A DNA stretch of 64,000 bases from assembly GCF_008704205.1 (NCBI RefSeq), contig NZ_VXLC01000001.1, positions 186,001 to 250,000 of the forward strand. The letters are read 5' to 3'. The stretch is from Nocardia colli (lineage in GTDB: Bacteria; Actinomycetota; Actinomycetes; Mycobacteriales; Mycobacteriaceae). Of the stretch, positions 52,060 to 61,879 are shown one piece after another. The translations under genes were made by a program, and so were the position numbers. The stretch's first letter is position 1. Each line of letters starts with the position of its first letter. Under the pieces are notes generated by a model. The model worked only from the letters and a program-made list of their open reading frames with translations, had not been told where the DNA came from and made no database searches.

Positions 52060-53193
52060 ATGCGGAAATCGGTCATCGCCGCCGCGTTCACTCTCGCCTG
52101 CACCGCCGGCCTGCTGAATCTGCCCGTCGCCTCGGGCGCGCCCACCGGCACGATCGTGTCGGTCGCGCCGCTGGCCCCGGCCGCGACGCTGCCCGGCTCG
52201 GTGAATTCGTCGCGCATTCTGTACAGCTCGACCACCGCCAACGACGTGCCGACCACGGCCAGCGCGGCGGTTTATTTCCCGCCGGGCGCGCCGCCCGCGG
52301 GCGGCTGGCCGGTCATCGCCTGGGCACACGGCACCGTCGGCCTGGGCGACGACTGCGCGTACAGCATCGCCGGGCCGGGCGCGGTCGAGCGGGACTGGGC
52401 CTATCTCGGCACCTGGTTACAGCAGGGCTATGCGATCGTGGCCGCCGATTACGCCGGGCTCGGCACACCGGGTGAGCATCCGTACCTGAACGGTGTCGTG
52501 GAGGCGCACAACGTCGTCGACGCGGTCAAGGCGGCCACCGAGCAGTATTCGTCGTTGTCGAAGAAGTGGGCGGTCGTCGGGCAGTCACAGGGCGCGGGGG
52601 CCGCGGTCTTCACGGCGCGCTACGCCACCGAGTTCGGTGGTTCGGCACTCGACTATCGCGGCGCGGTCGGCACCGGCACACCGGCCTATATCGAGGACAT
52701 CCTGGTGCCGCTCGGTCCGGGCGTGCCGCCGATCAAGCTGAGCCCGCACACGACCGGCTACGTGCTCTACATCCTCAATGGACTGCGCACCACGTATCCC
52801 GAACTGAACATCGACTCCTACCTGACCGACGCGGGCCGCGCGTGGCTGGCGACGGCGCGGGAGCAGTGCCTGGTTCCGCTGGGCGACGAGCTCGCGGCGC
52901 AGGGCGTGGTCGTCGGCAATCTGTTCACCAAGCCGCTCAGCCAGATCCCCGATCTGCACGGGCTGCTGAGCCGCTACCTCGGGCTGCCGGAGTCCGGCTA
53001 CGACAAGCCGCTGTTCCTCGGCCAGGGGCTGCGCGACACCGACGTGATCACGCCGGAGACGCTGCGGTTCGCCGCGGTGCTGAAGGCGAACGGGCAGCCG
53101 GTGCAGCTGCACACCTACCCCGAGGACCACAGCGGCACGGTGAACGCGTCACTGCCGGACTCGGTGCCGTTCGTGCGTAATTTGTTCAGCTGA
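52060..53193 (+). CDS. secreted lipase (LIP family, alpha/beta hydrolase)
   Basis: A 377-residue protein with a Sec signal peptide (about residues 1-28, ending VASGA). The lipase core shows GWPVIAWAHGTVGLG (oxyanion region), YAIVAADYAGLGTPGEHPY, and nucleophile elbow GQSQG. A late EDHSG supplies the catalytic His, and D is in QGLRDTDVI. This matches the secretory lipase family known from Candida and actinomycetes (Mycobacterium and Rhodococcus). Substrates would be triacylglycerols or host lipids. The ATG at 52060 begins MRKSVIAAA after a GGAG-like site. Confidence 0.85.
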   Translation: MRKSVIAAAFTLACTAGLLNLPVASGAPTGTIVSVAPLAPAATLPGSVNSSRILYSSTTANDVPTTASAAVYFPPGAPPAGGWPVIAWAHGTVGLGDDCAYSIAGPGAVERDWAYLGTWLQQGYAIVAADYAGLGTPGEHPYLNGVVEAHNVVDAVKAATEQYSSLSKKWAVVGQSQGAGAAVFTARYATEFGGSALDYRGAVGTGTPAYIEDILVPLGPGVPPIKLSPHTTGYVLYILNGLRTTYPELNIDSYLTDAGRAWLATAREQCLVPLGDELAAQGVVVGNLFTKPLSQIPDLHGLLSRYLGLPESGYDKPLFLGQGLRDTDVITPETLRFAAVLKANGQPVQLHTYPEDHSGTVNASLPDSVPFVRNLFS

Positions 53194-53205
53194 TCGCCCT
53201 GGCGT

Positions 53206-53235
53206 GCGCGGCCGGCCCTCGCCGGCCGGCCGCGC
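53206..53235. terminator. terminator between lipase and small secreted protein
   Basis: A perfect 11-bp GC-rich inverted repeat (53206-53216 and 53225-53235) with an 8-nt loop lies between two convergent stops. Confidence 0.75.
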
Positions 53236-53245
53236 CGTCATAGCG

Positions 53246-53440
53246 CTAGCCGGACAGGCTGCTGAGGGTGCAGGTCAGTTGAGCGAGGGGGTGGATCACC
53301 CCGGTGCAATCCTTGGCGACCGGCTCAGCTGCCGGAGCTGCGGGCTCGAGCGTAAGCGGCGCAGCGGTGGCGGCGCCCGCGCCGATCAGGGTTGCCGCGC
53401 CGATGACAGCGCCGACGACGATTCCACGTAATACGGACAT
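53246..53440 (-). CDS. small secreted protein (64 aa)
   Basis: A 64-residue precursor. A strong GAGGAG is placed 7 nt before the ATG at 53440, which decides the start over the upstream in-frame ATG codons. The first ~27 residues are a clear signal peptide (MSVLRGIVVGAVIGAATLIGAGAATA). The mature part is Ala/Pro/Glu-rich with two Cys, DCTG and LTCTL, which could form a disulfide. No family is recognised. It may be a small exported envelope protein. Confidence 0.65.
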   Translation of the reverse strand: MSVLRGIVVGAVIGAATLIGAGAATAAPLTLEPAAPAAEPVAKDCTGVIHPLAQLTCTLSSLSG

Positions 53441-53617
53441 CCGGAAACTCCTCATATGGTTTGTGGCGGTTGTTGCGCCGGACATGATTTCCGCTGCCCC
53501 CGGCGCGGCCGATCCCCGAATAACCGGCCGCGTCATGCCCGTCGGCCGAACATAGTCGGCGCGCACGTGTAGTGCATGACCCGAATTGTGTTGTCTCTCA
53601 ATCGAGTAGACGGAGAT

Positions 53618-54538
53618 TCAGCAGCTCTTCACCGGATGGGCCCGGCGCCAGTGTTCGGCGATGTCGATGCGGCGGGTGATCCAGACCTGATCGTGGGACT
53701 GGACGTGGTCCAGGAACCGTTCCAGCGCGGCGATTCTGGCCGGGCGGCCGACGATGCGGCAGTGCAGGCCGATCGACAGCATCTTCGGACTGCCCTCCGC
53801 GCCTTCGCGATACAGCACGTCGAAGGCGTCACGCAGATGCGCGAAGAACTGCTCGCCGGTGGGGAATCCGGCCGACGACGCGAAGCGCATGTCGTTGGTG
53901 TCCAGGGTGTAGGGCACCACCAGGTGGTCGTGGCCCTGCACGGTGACCCAGTACGGCAGGTCGTCGGCGTAGGAGTCGGAGTCGTAGACGAAACCGCCGT
54001 GCTCGACCACCAACTCGCGGGTATTCGGGGAGTCGCGGCCGGTGTACCAGCCGAGTGGGGCGGCGCCGGTGAGCTCGGTGAGCAGGCGCACCGCCTCGGC
54101 CATGTCCGCGCGCTCGGTGTCGCGATCGGTCAGCTGGTAGGACTTCCAGCGCAGGCCGTGGCTGGCGATCTCGTGGCCGAGTTCACGAAAAGCCGCCACC
54201 GCCTCCGGGTTTCGCTGCATCGCGTGCGCGACGGCGAAGATGGTCAGCGGCAGGCCGCGGCGTTCGAAGGCGCGCAGCACGCGCCACAGCCCGGCCCGGG
54301 AGCCGTACTCGTAGAGCGACTCCATGCTCATGTGCCGGTTCGGAAAGGCCTCGGCCGGCGTCATTTCCGAGAGGAAGGTCTCCGAGGACGGGTCGCCGTC
54401 GAGGACGTTGTTCTCGCCGCCCTCCTCGTAGTTCAGCACGAACTGCACGGCGATCCGCGCGCCGCCCGGCCACTGCGGGTCGGGCGGCGTGCGGCCGTAG
54501 CCGATGAATTCGCGGGCGGGCTCGTAGGGTTCGCTCAT
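53618..54538 (-). CDS. puuE: allantoinase PuuE
   Basis: A 306-residue polysaccharide-deacetylase-fold enzyme of the PuuE type, which opens the allantoin ring to allantoate. The characteristic start REFIGYGRTPPDPQWPGGARIAVQFVLNYEEGGE is present in blocks, with GHEIASHG (catalytic/structural His) and GWYTGRDSPNTR. It is the last gene of a purine-catabolism operon; its ATG overlaps the allantoicase stop by 4 bp. There is no metal-dependent DHOase-type allantoinase here, so PuuE is the predicted ring-opening enzyme. Confidence 0.93.
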   Translation of the reverse strand: MSEPYEPAREFIGYGRTPPDPQWPGGARIAVQFVLNYEEGGENNVLDGDPSSETFLSEMTPAEAFPNRHMSMESLYEYGSRAGLWRVLRAFERRGLPLTIFAVAHAMQRNPEAVAAFRELGHEIASHGLRWKSYQLTDRDTERADMAEAVRLLTELTGAAPLGWYTGRDSPNTRELVVEHGGFVYDSDSYADDLPYWVTVQGHDHLVVPYTLDTNDMRFASSAGFPTGEQFFAHLRDAFDVLYREGAEGSPKMLSIGLHCRIVGRPARIAALERFLDHVQSHDQVWITRRIDIAEHWRRAHPVKSC

Positions 54539-55503
54539 CCGCCGAGTTCTCCGTAGAGGCGCAGCCGGGCCAGACCGCCGTCCGGATAGATGTCCAGGCG
54601 CACCTCCTCGACCGAGGCCGCCATCGGCGCGATCGCGAATTGATGCCTGGTATCGGGCAAAAGCTCGGTGCGCGGCAGCAATTCGAGTTCGGTGCCGTCG
54701 TTGGTTCGGCCGGTGAGCCGGGCCGCGCCGGGGCTGTTGCCGAGGAAGTAGGAGGTGTCGATCTCGGCGAGCCGGATCAGGCCGGGTCCGGCGAGCCGGA
54801 TCTGCACCCAGTCGTTGCCGTCGTCGCGGCGGCGGGCGGTCTCCCAGCCGTCGCCCATCTTCCTGGCCAGTCCGGGGTACAGCAGCTGATTCGGCGAGCT
54901 GTAGAAGCGGTTGGAGCAATCGATCACCAGCGCACCGTTTTCCAGCGCCGCCAGGTCGAGCGGTCCGAGGCCGAGCAGGCGCGGATCGGGGCTGCCCTCG
55001 CCGTGCACCCGCAGCCGGGCCACGCCGCCGTCGGGATGCATGGTGAGTTTGACGTGGGTCCACCGGCGTTCGCTCGCCACGGCGAACGGATTGCCGCTGT
55101 CCCCTTCGACCGGCGCCCGATCGACCAGCACCTCCCAGTCATCGCGTGCGGCAATGCTTTCCGCCGTCGGATAGTCGTCGATCTCCAGCGCGGCGATGGA
55201 CACCGCGGGCGGGTAGTTGCCCTTGAACCACGCGGTATCGACCACGACGCCGCGGATCACGCCGGGCACGCCGAGCCGCACGATGGCCGAGTCGTCGCCG
55301 GGCCGGCCACGGTGCCTGCGGGTTTCCCAGCCGTCGTAGACCTGGCCCTTGTGCCCGAAGGTCGACGGCTGATATTCGGCCGGACCCGGGTTGATCAAAT
55401 TCTCCTTCTCCGCGAAGAATTCGTCGTTGGCCCAGATCACCGAGCCGCCGAGCGGGCGGACTGCGAGATCGGGCAGCAGGGTGAACTCTTCCCGGTCGAT
55501 CAC
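54535..55503 (-). CDS. alc: allantoicase
   Basis: A 322-residue protein with two tandem allantoicase jelly-roll domains (about residues 20-165 and 185-320). Repeated signatures VYDGWETRRHR / MGDGWETARRRDD and the paired YPDGGLARLR / HPDGGVARLRVHG show the duplication. It converts allantoate to ureidoglycolate and urea. The GTG at 55503 overlaps the upstream aldolase-like stop by 4 bp, and its own stop overlaps the puuE ATG by 4 bp, so the three genes are tightly coupled. Confidence 0.93.
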   Translation of the reverse strand: MIDREEFTLLPDLAVRPLGGSVIWANDEFFAEKENLINPGPAEYQPSTFGHKGQVYDGWETRRHRGRPGDDSAIVRLGVPGVIRGVVVDTAWFKGNYPPAVSIAALEIDDYPTAESIAARDDWEVLVDRAPVEGDSGNPFAVASERRWTHVKLTMHPDGGVARLRVHGEGSPDPRLLGLGPLDLAALENGALVIDCSNRFYSSPNQLLYPGLARKMGDGWETARRRDDGNDWVQIRLAGPGLIRLAEIDTSYFLGNSPGAARLTGRTNDGTELELLPRTELLPDTRHQFAIAPMAASVEEVRLDIYPDGGLARLRLYGELGG

Positions 55504-56795
55504 GACCGCACCTCCTGGGGAATCGGCGAACGGGTGACCAGTGCCCGCAAGACCGCCGGTGACAATTCGGGCGCGCGGGCGGCGAGGTCCTCGGCGGTGC
55601 GCGCGCCGCACTCGACGCCGCGTAAAACGGTGGCCGCCAAGGCTTCCGCGGTGGCGGGTTCGTCCATGACGCCGCCCGAGCGACGGTCGAGGTAGGCCTG
55701 CAAGCGCGGCACGGCCACGTCGATCGCCTGCCGGAAGAAGTCGTAGGTCGCCAGCCAGCGGGTGATCAGATGACCGGGGTGCATGTCCCAGCCCTGGTAG
55801 TAGCCGCGTTGCAGCGACCGGCTGACCAGGCGATGGTGATTGCGCAGCGCCGCTTCCGGATCGGTGTCGGGCACGATCTGGGTCGAGCCGTCGCACACCC
55901 ACACGCCGGTCTGCGCCGCGGCGACCTGCATGACCGCCTTCGCGTAATCCGCGGCCGGATGATCGAGGGCCTGATCCGGCGCGGCGACACCGCACGCGGC
56001 GGTGTAGTCGTAGGTGCCGAAATGCAAAGCGCTGCAACGGCCGTCGGCCAGGCCGATCATCCGCGCGATCGGCGCGGTGCCGTCGGCGGCGATGATCGCC
56101 TGCGGGCTCTCGATCTGCAATTCGAAGCGCAGTGTGCCCGCGGCGAGACCGTAACCGTTCTCCAGTCCTTCGCACAGCGCGACCAGCGGCGGAACCTGCT
56201 CGGCCGCACGGATCTTCGGCACGGTGAAGACGAAACCCGGTGGCACGTCGACCATCGCGGCCAGCACCAGTTCGAGGGTGCGCAGCGTGCGGTTCCGCTC
56301 GCTGACCGCCAGCCCCTTCGTCCGGATGCCATAGCTCTGCGGGCGGTACGGCGTGTACGCCCAGGTCGCCAGCACGGCGCCGGCCGCGCTGGCGGCCGCG
56401 TCCTCCTCCGCGTCGGAGCGGAAGCCGTAACCGTCCTCGAAGTCGATCCGCAGATCCTGGATCGGGTCGCGCTCCAGTCGCCTGCGCACGTCGGGCAGCG
56501 ATCCGGTGGTGTCCAGCTCGGCGAGCAGGCCGGCGTGCCGGTCCAGCAGTTCGATCGCGGCGGTGCCCCAGACCTCGGGGGTGTCCTCGGCAATGCGGTC
56601 GGCGGGCACATACGCGGTGTGAATCGGCTGTGCTCGTCCGTCCGGCCCCGGGTAGTTCGCGCGCAACTGAGCGTCGACGGTGTCGAGCATGGCGTCGATG
56701 CCAGCCCGGACATTCTCCGGCAGCTGCGTCCGATGAGCGTCGTTCGCCGGACCTCCGTGGTTACGCAAGCTGCCTCCTCCGGTCCTGAGGCTCAC
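55500..56795 (-). CDS. HpcH/HpaI aldolase-like protein (DUF6986 type) in purine operon
   Basis: A 431-residue TIM-barrel protein of the citrate-lyase-beta / aldolase superfamily. Visible features are DLRIDFEDGYG (metal-binding Glu/Asp), VPKIRAAEQ, RFELQIESPQAI and a late GWDMHPGHL. Members act on acyl-CoA or 2-oxo acids, often with glyoxylate or pyruvate. Between allantoicase and xanthine dehydrogenase genes, consumption of glyoxylate from ureidoglycolate (malate-synthase-like) is a reasonable hypothesis, not shown. The GTG at 56795 lies 9 bp after the dehydrogenase stop; a TTG at 56768 has a better GGAGGAGG site. Confidence 0.8.
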   Translation of the reverse strand: MSLRTGGGSLRNHGGPANDAHRTQLPENVRAGIDAMLDTVDAQLRANYPGPDGRAQPIHTAYVPADRIAEDTPEVWGTAAIELLDRHAGLLAELDTTGSLPDVRRRLERDPIQDLRIDFEDGYGFRSDAEEDAAASAAGAVLATWAYTPYRPQSYGIRTKGLAVSERNRTLRTLELVLAAMVDVPPGFVFTVPKIRAAEQVPPLVALCEGLENGYGLAAGTLRFELQIESPQAIIAADGTAPIARMIGLADGRCSALHFGTYDYTAACGVAAPDQALDHPAADYAKAVMQVAAAQTGVWVCDGSTQIVPDTDPEAALRNHHRLVSRSLQRGYYQGWDMHPGHLITRWLATYDFFRQAIDVAVPRLQAYLDRRSGGVMDEPATAEALAATVLRGVECGARTAEDLAARAPELSPAVLRALVTRSPIPQEVRS

Positions 56796-56804
56796 GACGC
56801 TGGG

Positions 56805-59723
56805 TCACCTGGTGTCTCCTTCCTGCATGGCCCGCCAGATCCTGTCGGCGGTCATCGGCAGCCGATCCGGCCGCACCCCGACAGCATCCCGTATCGCGTT
56901 CGCCAGCGCGGGGGCGACCGGGTTGTACGGGGATTCACTCATCGACTTGGCGCCGAGCGGGCCGAACGCGTCGGCGGTGTCGGCGAAGTACACCTCGGTG
57001 TGCGGGACGTCGGCGAACTGCGGAATGTGATAGTGCCGCAGCGACTGCGTGGTGATCACGCCCGCTTCGCTGCGCATGTCCTCGTAGAGCGCCGTCCCGA
57101 GGGCCTGCGCGACGCCGCCCTCCACCTGCCCGCGGCACTGCACCGGATTGAGCACGGTCCCGGCGTCGGCGGCCTGGATCGACTGGAGGATGCGGATCGC
57201 GCCGGTGTCGAGGTGCACGGCGACCCGGAAGGCGTGCACGTTGAAGCTTACCGAGCGCGGCGTGCCCGAGTGCTCGCCGTGCGCGATCAGATCACCGTCG
57301 GCCAGTAGCTCGGTGACGCCGAATACCTGGTCGCCGCAACGAACTCCGTCCGACTGGAGCACGCCGTCCCGCTCGGGCAGTCCGGCCAGCTTCGCCGCCC
57401 GGGCCAGCAGCAGTCTGCGCAGTTCGAGCGCGGCCGCATAGGTCGCCTTGCCCGCCACCACGATTCCGGTGGAACCGAACGCGCCCGTGTCGTGGCCGAT
57501 CAGGTCGGTGTCGGACTGCCGGACCACGATGCGCGCCGCGTCGGTCTCCAGCGCGGAGGCCGCGAGCTGAGCGTGCACGGTGGTGGTGCCGTTGCCGAAT
57601 TCGGCGGTGCCGACCCGGAGTTCGTACCGCCCGTCGGGCAGGAGAGTGATCGTCGCGTCCGCGGCGTGCCCGCGCGGCGGGATGGTCGCGATCATCGCCA
57701 CCGCCATGCCGGTGCCGACCCGCCATTCTGAGCCGGGGCTCGGGATCTCGTTGCCGCGCAACAGTGCTCGTTCGGCCAGGTCGATGCACTGGTCCAGGCC
57801 GTAACTGCCGAACGACAGGTCGCTCTCGTCCACCTCGGCGCCGACGAACTCGTCGCCGGGCACCACCACGTTGCGCCGCCGGAACTCGAACGGGTCGACG
57901 CCGAGCGCGCGGGCCAGATCGTCCAGCGCGGATTCGATCCCGAAGATGACCTGGCCGAGGCCGTAGCCGCGGAACGCGCCCGACGGAATGTTGTTGGTGT
58001 AGACCGCTTGCGCGTCCACCCGCTTGTTGGCGCAGCGATAGACGCCGACCGATTCCCCGACACCGTGGAACATCACGCCGGCACTGTGGTTTCCGTACGC
58101 GCCCGCGTCGGCGAGCACGTCGACCGCCAGCGCGGTCAGCACGCCGTCCGCGTCGGCCCCGGCGGTCACCTCGACCCGCATCGGGTGCCGGCAAGTGGCC
58201 GAGGCGAATTCGTCGGCCCGGGTGAACTCGTACTGCACCGGACGCCCGGTCCGCAGCACCGCCAGCGCGATCAGGTCCTCGGCCAGCATCTCCTGCTTGG
58301 CGCCGAACCCGCCGCCGACCCGGGTGGCGAACACCCGCACCTGTTCGCGTCGCAGCCCGAACACCTGGCACAGCTCGTCGCGCACCAGGAACGGGACCTG
58401 GGTGCTGCACCGGATGACCAGTCGGTCGTCCGCGTCGAGCCAGCCGATGCCGCCGTGGGTCTCCAGGTGCACGTGCTGTCCGCGCGGCGAATGCCACACG
58501 CCGCGTACCACTTTCGCCGCCACGGCGAGACCGGCGGTCACGTCGCCGACCTCGCCGTGCACTTCGGCGATCAGATTGCGTCCGGCGTCGGCGATCCGTG
58601 CCGAATCCGGTTTCTCGCCATGCAGTTTCGGTGCCGCCGGCGTCAATGCCTCGGCCGGATCGAACACGGCGGGCAGCACGTCGTACTCGACGCGCAAGGC
58701 GCGGCAGCCCGCGCGGGCGGCCGCCGAACTGTCCGCGACCACTGCCGCGACTCGTTGTCCGACGAAGCGCATCGTGCGATCGAGCACGTAGGTGTCGTCC
58801 GGGTCGTCGGCGCGCAATTCGTGTCGTGCGGTGGAAAACGCTACGTCAGGGGCGTCCGCATAGGTGAGCACCGCGTGCACTCCGGGCAGGGCCTCGGCAG
58901 CGGTCGCGTCGATGGACACGATGCGGGCGTGCGCGTGCGGACTCGGCAGCACCGCGAGGTGCAGCGGTGCGGTGGGCGGCGAAACCTCCGGTTCGCCAGG
59001 CGAACTCGCGTCCGCCGCGATCGCACCTGCACCTGCACCCGGCCGAATGTCGAAGGTGAACGGCTCCATCCCACGCACGATCCGCGGCCCGGCGGGCGCA
59101 CCTACCCCGCTACCGGCTCGACCGGCGATCGCATCACCCGATCCGCCACTGCCCGCGGATGCCGCGCCGCGTCGATCGGCTCCGTCAGCTCGTCCACCGG
59201 CCAGCGCCTCGGCGATCGACCGATACCCGGTGCAACGGCACAGGTTTCCCTTCATCAGCTCGGCCAGCTCGGCGTCGGAACGATCCGGCTTCACCACATC
59301 ATCGGGCGCCGCGGTGGCTTCGCCCGATAGCTGCGCGCCTGCACCGGCATCGCCGCAAGGCGCAGCCGCTGGTCCGTTCGCGGATCCCCCGCAGCCGAGT
59401 CCGGCCGCGGTCACGACCATTCCCGCTGTACAGAACCCACATTGGAAGGCCGCGTTCTCGACGAATCGGCGCTGCACCGGATGCGGCTCCTCGGCGGTGC
59501 CGAGGCCGGCGGCGGTGGTGATCGCCCGATCGGCAGCGCGATGGGCGGGAATCAGGCAGGAGTGCACGGTCATTCCATCGACCTGCACGGAGCAAGCGCC
59601 GCAATCCCCTGTGTCACAACCCTTTTTGACAGAGAGCGTGCCTTGCTCGCGCAGCAGCGTGCGTAAGCATTGCCCTGGGCGCGGGTCGGCTTCCACGGGC
59701 CTGCCGTCGACCTCGAACTTCAT
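56805..59723 (-). CDS. xanthine dehydrogenase, fused 2Fe-2S and molybdopterin subunits
   Basis: A 972-residue fusion of a small iron-sulfur subunit and a large molybdopterin subunit. Plant-type 2Fe-2S ligands are Cys36, Cys41, Cys44, Cys56. The second cluster is Cys95-x2-Cys98 and Cys161-x-Cys163; between them lies an unusual Gly/Ala-rich insert of about 40 residues (108-147). A second low-complexity linker (about 175-215) joins the large domain, which has GGGFGAKQE and ETHGG motifs and the late GAFGSTG. It oxidises hypoxanthine and xanthine to urate with its FAD partner. Its ATG overlaps the stop of the FAD gene by 4 bp. Confidence 0.88.
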   Translation of the reverse strand: MKFEVDGRPVEADPRPGQCLRTLLREQGTLSVKKGCDTGDCGACSVQVDGMTVHSCLIPAHRAADRAITTAAGLGTAEEPHPVQRRFVENAAFQCGFCTAGMVVTAAGLGCGGSANGPAAAPCGDAGAGAQLSGEATAAPDDVVKPDRSDAELAELMKGNLCRCTGYRSIAEALAGGRADGADRRGAASAGSGGSGDAIAGRAGSGVGAPAGPRIVRGMEPFTFDIRPGAGAGAIAADASSPGEPEVSPPTAPLHLAVLPSPHAHARIVSIDATAAEALPGVHAVLTYADAPDVAFSTARHELRADDPDDTYVLDRTMRFVGQRVAAVVADSSAAARAGCRALRVEYDVLPAVFDPAEALTPAAPKLHGEKPDSARIADAGRNLIAEVHGEVGDVTAGLAVAAKVVRGVWHSPRGQHVHLETHGGIGWLDADDRLVIRCSTQVPFLVRDELCQVFGLRREQVRVFATRVGGGFGAKQEMLAEDLIALAVLRTGRPVQYEFTRADEFASATCRHPMRVEVTAGADADGVLTALAVDVLADAGAYGNHSAGVMFHGVGESVGVYRCANKRVDAQAVYTNNIPSGAFRGYGLGQVIFGIESALDDLARALGVDPFEFRRRNVVVPGDEFVGAEVDESDLSFGSYGLDQCIDLAERALLRGNEIPSPGSEWRVGTGMAVAMIATIPPRGHAADATITLLPDGRYELRVGTAEFGNGTTTVHAQLAASALETDAARIVVRQSDTDLIGHDTGAFGSTGIVVAGKATYAAALELRRLLLARAAKLAGLPERDGVLQSDGVRCGDQVFGVTELLADGDLIAHGEHSGTPRSVSFNVHAFRVAVHLDTGAIRILQSIQAADAGTVLNPVQCRGQVEGGVAQALGTALYEDMRSEAGVITTQSLRHYHIPQFADVPHTEVYFADTADAFGPLGAKSMSESPYNPVAPALANAIRDAVGVRPDRLPMTADRIWRAMQEGDTR

Positions 59724-60577
59724 AGTCGCTCCCGATCCGCGCCCCGTAGCTCCGCGGCCACTTCACGAGCGAGAACACCGGTGACATGACGACGCCAGTC
59801 GGGCGTACCGTGCGGATCGTCGAACCACAGCGACGGATCGATCCCGCCGAGCATTGCCGCGATCTCCGCATCACTCGGCGCGGCACCGAAATCCAGCACA
59901 ACGGGCCGCTCGGTGGCGGCGGTGACGGTGACCGCGCATCGACCGTCCGGATCGCGCCGCCCCAGCACCACGGATCCAGACCGTCCGAGCGGCGCCAGCG
60001 CGATCTTCCGGAAACTGGTGCACGCCAGCAGACTCGACGTCGGCACGGTGATCGACCGCAGCACCTCGCCGGGCAACAAAACATTGCGACCGGGTCCGAG
60101 CACGAACTCCCGCAACGGAATTCGTCGATCCGCGCCGTCCGCACTCCACACCAGCGCGACCCCGTCGAGCGCGGTCAGCGCGGCGAGCACCCCACCGGCG
60201 GGCAGGGACAAGCAGATGTTGCCGCCGACCGTCGCGGTCCGCCAGATCTTGTGCGAGGCAAGCAATGCCCGGCAACCCTGTGCGAACAACTTTGTGCCCG
60301 GCCACTCTTCGCGCAACACCGGCGCACCGAGTTCACGTCCGGGCATCGACCCGGCGAATTCGGCCAGCGTGCAGGTCGCCGCGATCTCCAGTCCGTCCGG
60401 CACCGCGGTGAACGCGGACCAGCCCAGCGCGGTGATGTCGACCAGCCGGTCAAGGTGGTTCTGCGGCTCGGAGAAAAGGAAGGTTCCGCCCGCGAGCACC
60501 GCGCACGAACCGCCGATCGCACTCAGGTCCGCTCGTTCCCGCGCCGGCACCACCTCCCGGATCGTGTCCAGGTCCAC
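59720..60577 (-). CDS. FAD-binding subunit of xanthine dehydrogenase
   Basis: A 285-residue FAD_binding_5/CO_deh_flav_C protein. [24 protein letters not shown] and the [14 protein letters not shown] loop (pyrophosphate binding) are typical of the medium subunit in xanthine dehydrogenase and CO dehydrogenase. It is the first gene of the minus-strand operon; a 4-bp ATGA overlap links it to the fused catalytic subunit. A GTG at 60577 is used as start. Operon expression probably begins in the 477-bp region upstream. Confidence 0.88.
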   Translation of the reverse strand: MDLDTIREVVPARERADLSAIGGSCAVLAGGTFLFSEPQNHLDRLVDITALGWSAFTAVPDGLEIAATCTLAEFAGSMPGRELGAPVLREEWPGTKLFAQGCRALLASHKIWRTATVGGNICLSLPAGGVLAALTALDGVALVWSADGADRRIPLREFVLGPGRNVLLPGEVLRSITVPTSSLLACTSFRKIALAPLGRSGSVVLGRRDPDGRCAVTVTAATERPVVLDFGAAPSDAEIAAMLGGIDPSLWFDDPHGTPDWRRHVTGVLAREVAAELRGADRERL

Positions 60578-61054
60578 GTCTCACCTCACTCCACTGCCGT
60601 GTTCCGGCCACCCTAGGAGCGGGGAGTTGCCGCGATGTTGCGCAACTCCCGCCCAGATTGCGCGGCCGTTACCTGGCCGGCGTCCGACCGGCCTATTCCA
60701 CTCCCGCGGATCGTCCGCGCGCCCCGCGACACTCGACGTCCGTTCCGTGCGCCCCTGACAGTCAGAGACACCACTGTTCCAGTATCCCGCATGTGCCCTG
60801 AACTGGCCCAATGCCGATTCAATACCTGCCGGTCTATTTATCTTGGTCCCCTGCGCAGGCGACGGAATCGGCGCGAACACCCGCCTGGGACGCCACCTCG
60901 GCGCAACACACCGAGCCCCCGGTCCGCGGCGCGCTGTCGACACGCGAGATCGAGCACGTCCCACACTCGACAACCGGGCGGTTGCCGGATTAATGTCCAT
61001 CGCGGCCCGGTCTGTGTGACATTTCCCACGCATACGCGGGCCGTCCCCTTACTG
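60578..61054. other. 477-bp divergent intergenic region
   Basis: It lies between the purine operon and the dioxygenase gene and must hold both promoters. A 6-bp inverted repeat GGCCGG / CCGGCC (60675-60680 / 60688-60693) is the only symmetric element noted. No adjacent purine regulator gene was found. Open frames here are low-quality and are not called. Confidence 0.5.
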
Positions 61055-61879
61055 ATGTGTGCCACCGACGGCCCCGCTGTCGGCAGCCCATGTCCCGACG
61101 CGGAAGGGCCACCGATAAACGCCAACCAGCGGGCGGCGACGGCCGACCACGAGTTGCCAGCGCCCCGCTCCGCGGACGAGCCGTCCTCCTGGATGATGTC
61201 GGCGGCCGACTTCCCCCTCACCGACCGCGACCTGCACGTCCTACGCCGCACGTTCCGCGACTACACCGAGCTCGACCACTGGCTGCCCGGCGGCGAGCAG
61301 TACCGGCGGCGGGCCTACCAGTGCTTCGACCTCGCGTTGGCCTGCTTGGCCGAGGACGGCGCGAACGCGCTCACCGCGATCGGCGACCCGCCGCCCTACG
61401 TGCAGTCCGAGCAGGTCAATCCGGTGGCCGGCGGTATCGAACGCGCCTTCAAGCTGATCGCGCCCGACCACCCGGCGACCGAGCCGACCCGGCAGATCGC
61501 CGCCGCGGTGGCCCGGCTGCTCGCGGCCAACGGCGTGCTGTCCGCGGACACCACCCCGCACTGCCTGGTCGACGCCCACTACATGCGGCTGATCGCACCG
61601 GGCCACCCAGCCCCCGAGGGCAAGCACCGCGACGGCCTCATCGCCGGCTCCGCGCACCTGATCCAGCGGACCAACATCACCGGCGGCATCTCCGCCCTCT
61701 ACGACCGTTACGAACCGGAGCGGGAACTAGGTAAGTTCGTGCTCGAGCAACCACTCGACTCCTACGTGTTCGACGACGAGCGGGTACTGCACTACACGAC
61801 GACAATCACGGTGACCGATCCCGCCGAGGGCGCCGGGTTACGCGATGTCCTGCTGATCGGATTCAGAAAGCGTGAATAG
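61055..61879 (+). CDS. 2OG-Fe(II) dioxygenase family protein (amino-acid hydroxylase type)
   Basis: A 274-residue protein of the family that includes bacterial isoleucine dioxygenase. Iron ligands are H-x-D in KHRDGLI (His191, Asp193) and the distal His in VLHYTTTI (His246); a C-terminal Arg for 2-oxoglutarate follows in AGLRDVLLIGF. This family hydroxylates free or modified amino acids. A second possible start (ATG at 61193) gives 228 residues, closer to the usual family length, and the true start is uncertain. Its stop overlaps the start of an M20-type gene by 8 bp, so the two work together. Confidence 0.75.
   Translation: MCATDGPAVGSPCPDAEGPPINANQRAATADHELPAPRSADEPSSWMMSAADFPLTDRDLHVLRRTFRDYTELDHWLPGGEQYRRRAYQCFDLALACLAEDGANALTAIGDPPPYVQSEQVNPVAGGIERAFKLIAPDHPATEPTRQIAAAVARLLAANGVLSADTTPHCLVDAHYMRLIAPGHPAPEGKHRDGLIAGSAHLIQRTNITGGISALYDRYEPERELGKFVLEQPLDSYVFDDERVLHYTTTITVTDPAEGAGLRDVLLIGFRKRE

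Noticed and set aside
60635..61054. N-terminal extension of the dioxygenase to 60635
   Set aside because: The added 140 residues are Arg/Pro-rich and low in order, with no ribosome-binding site; a later start is more likely.
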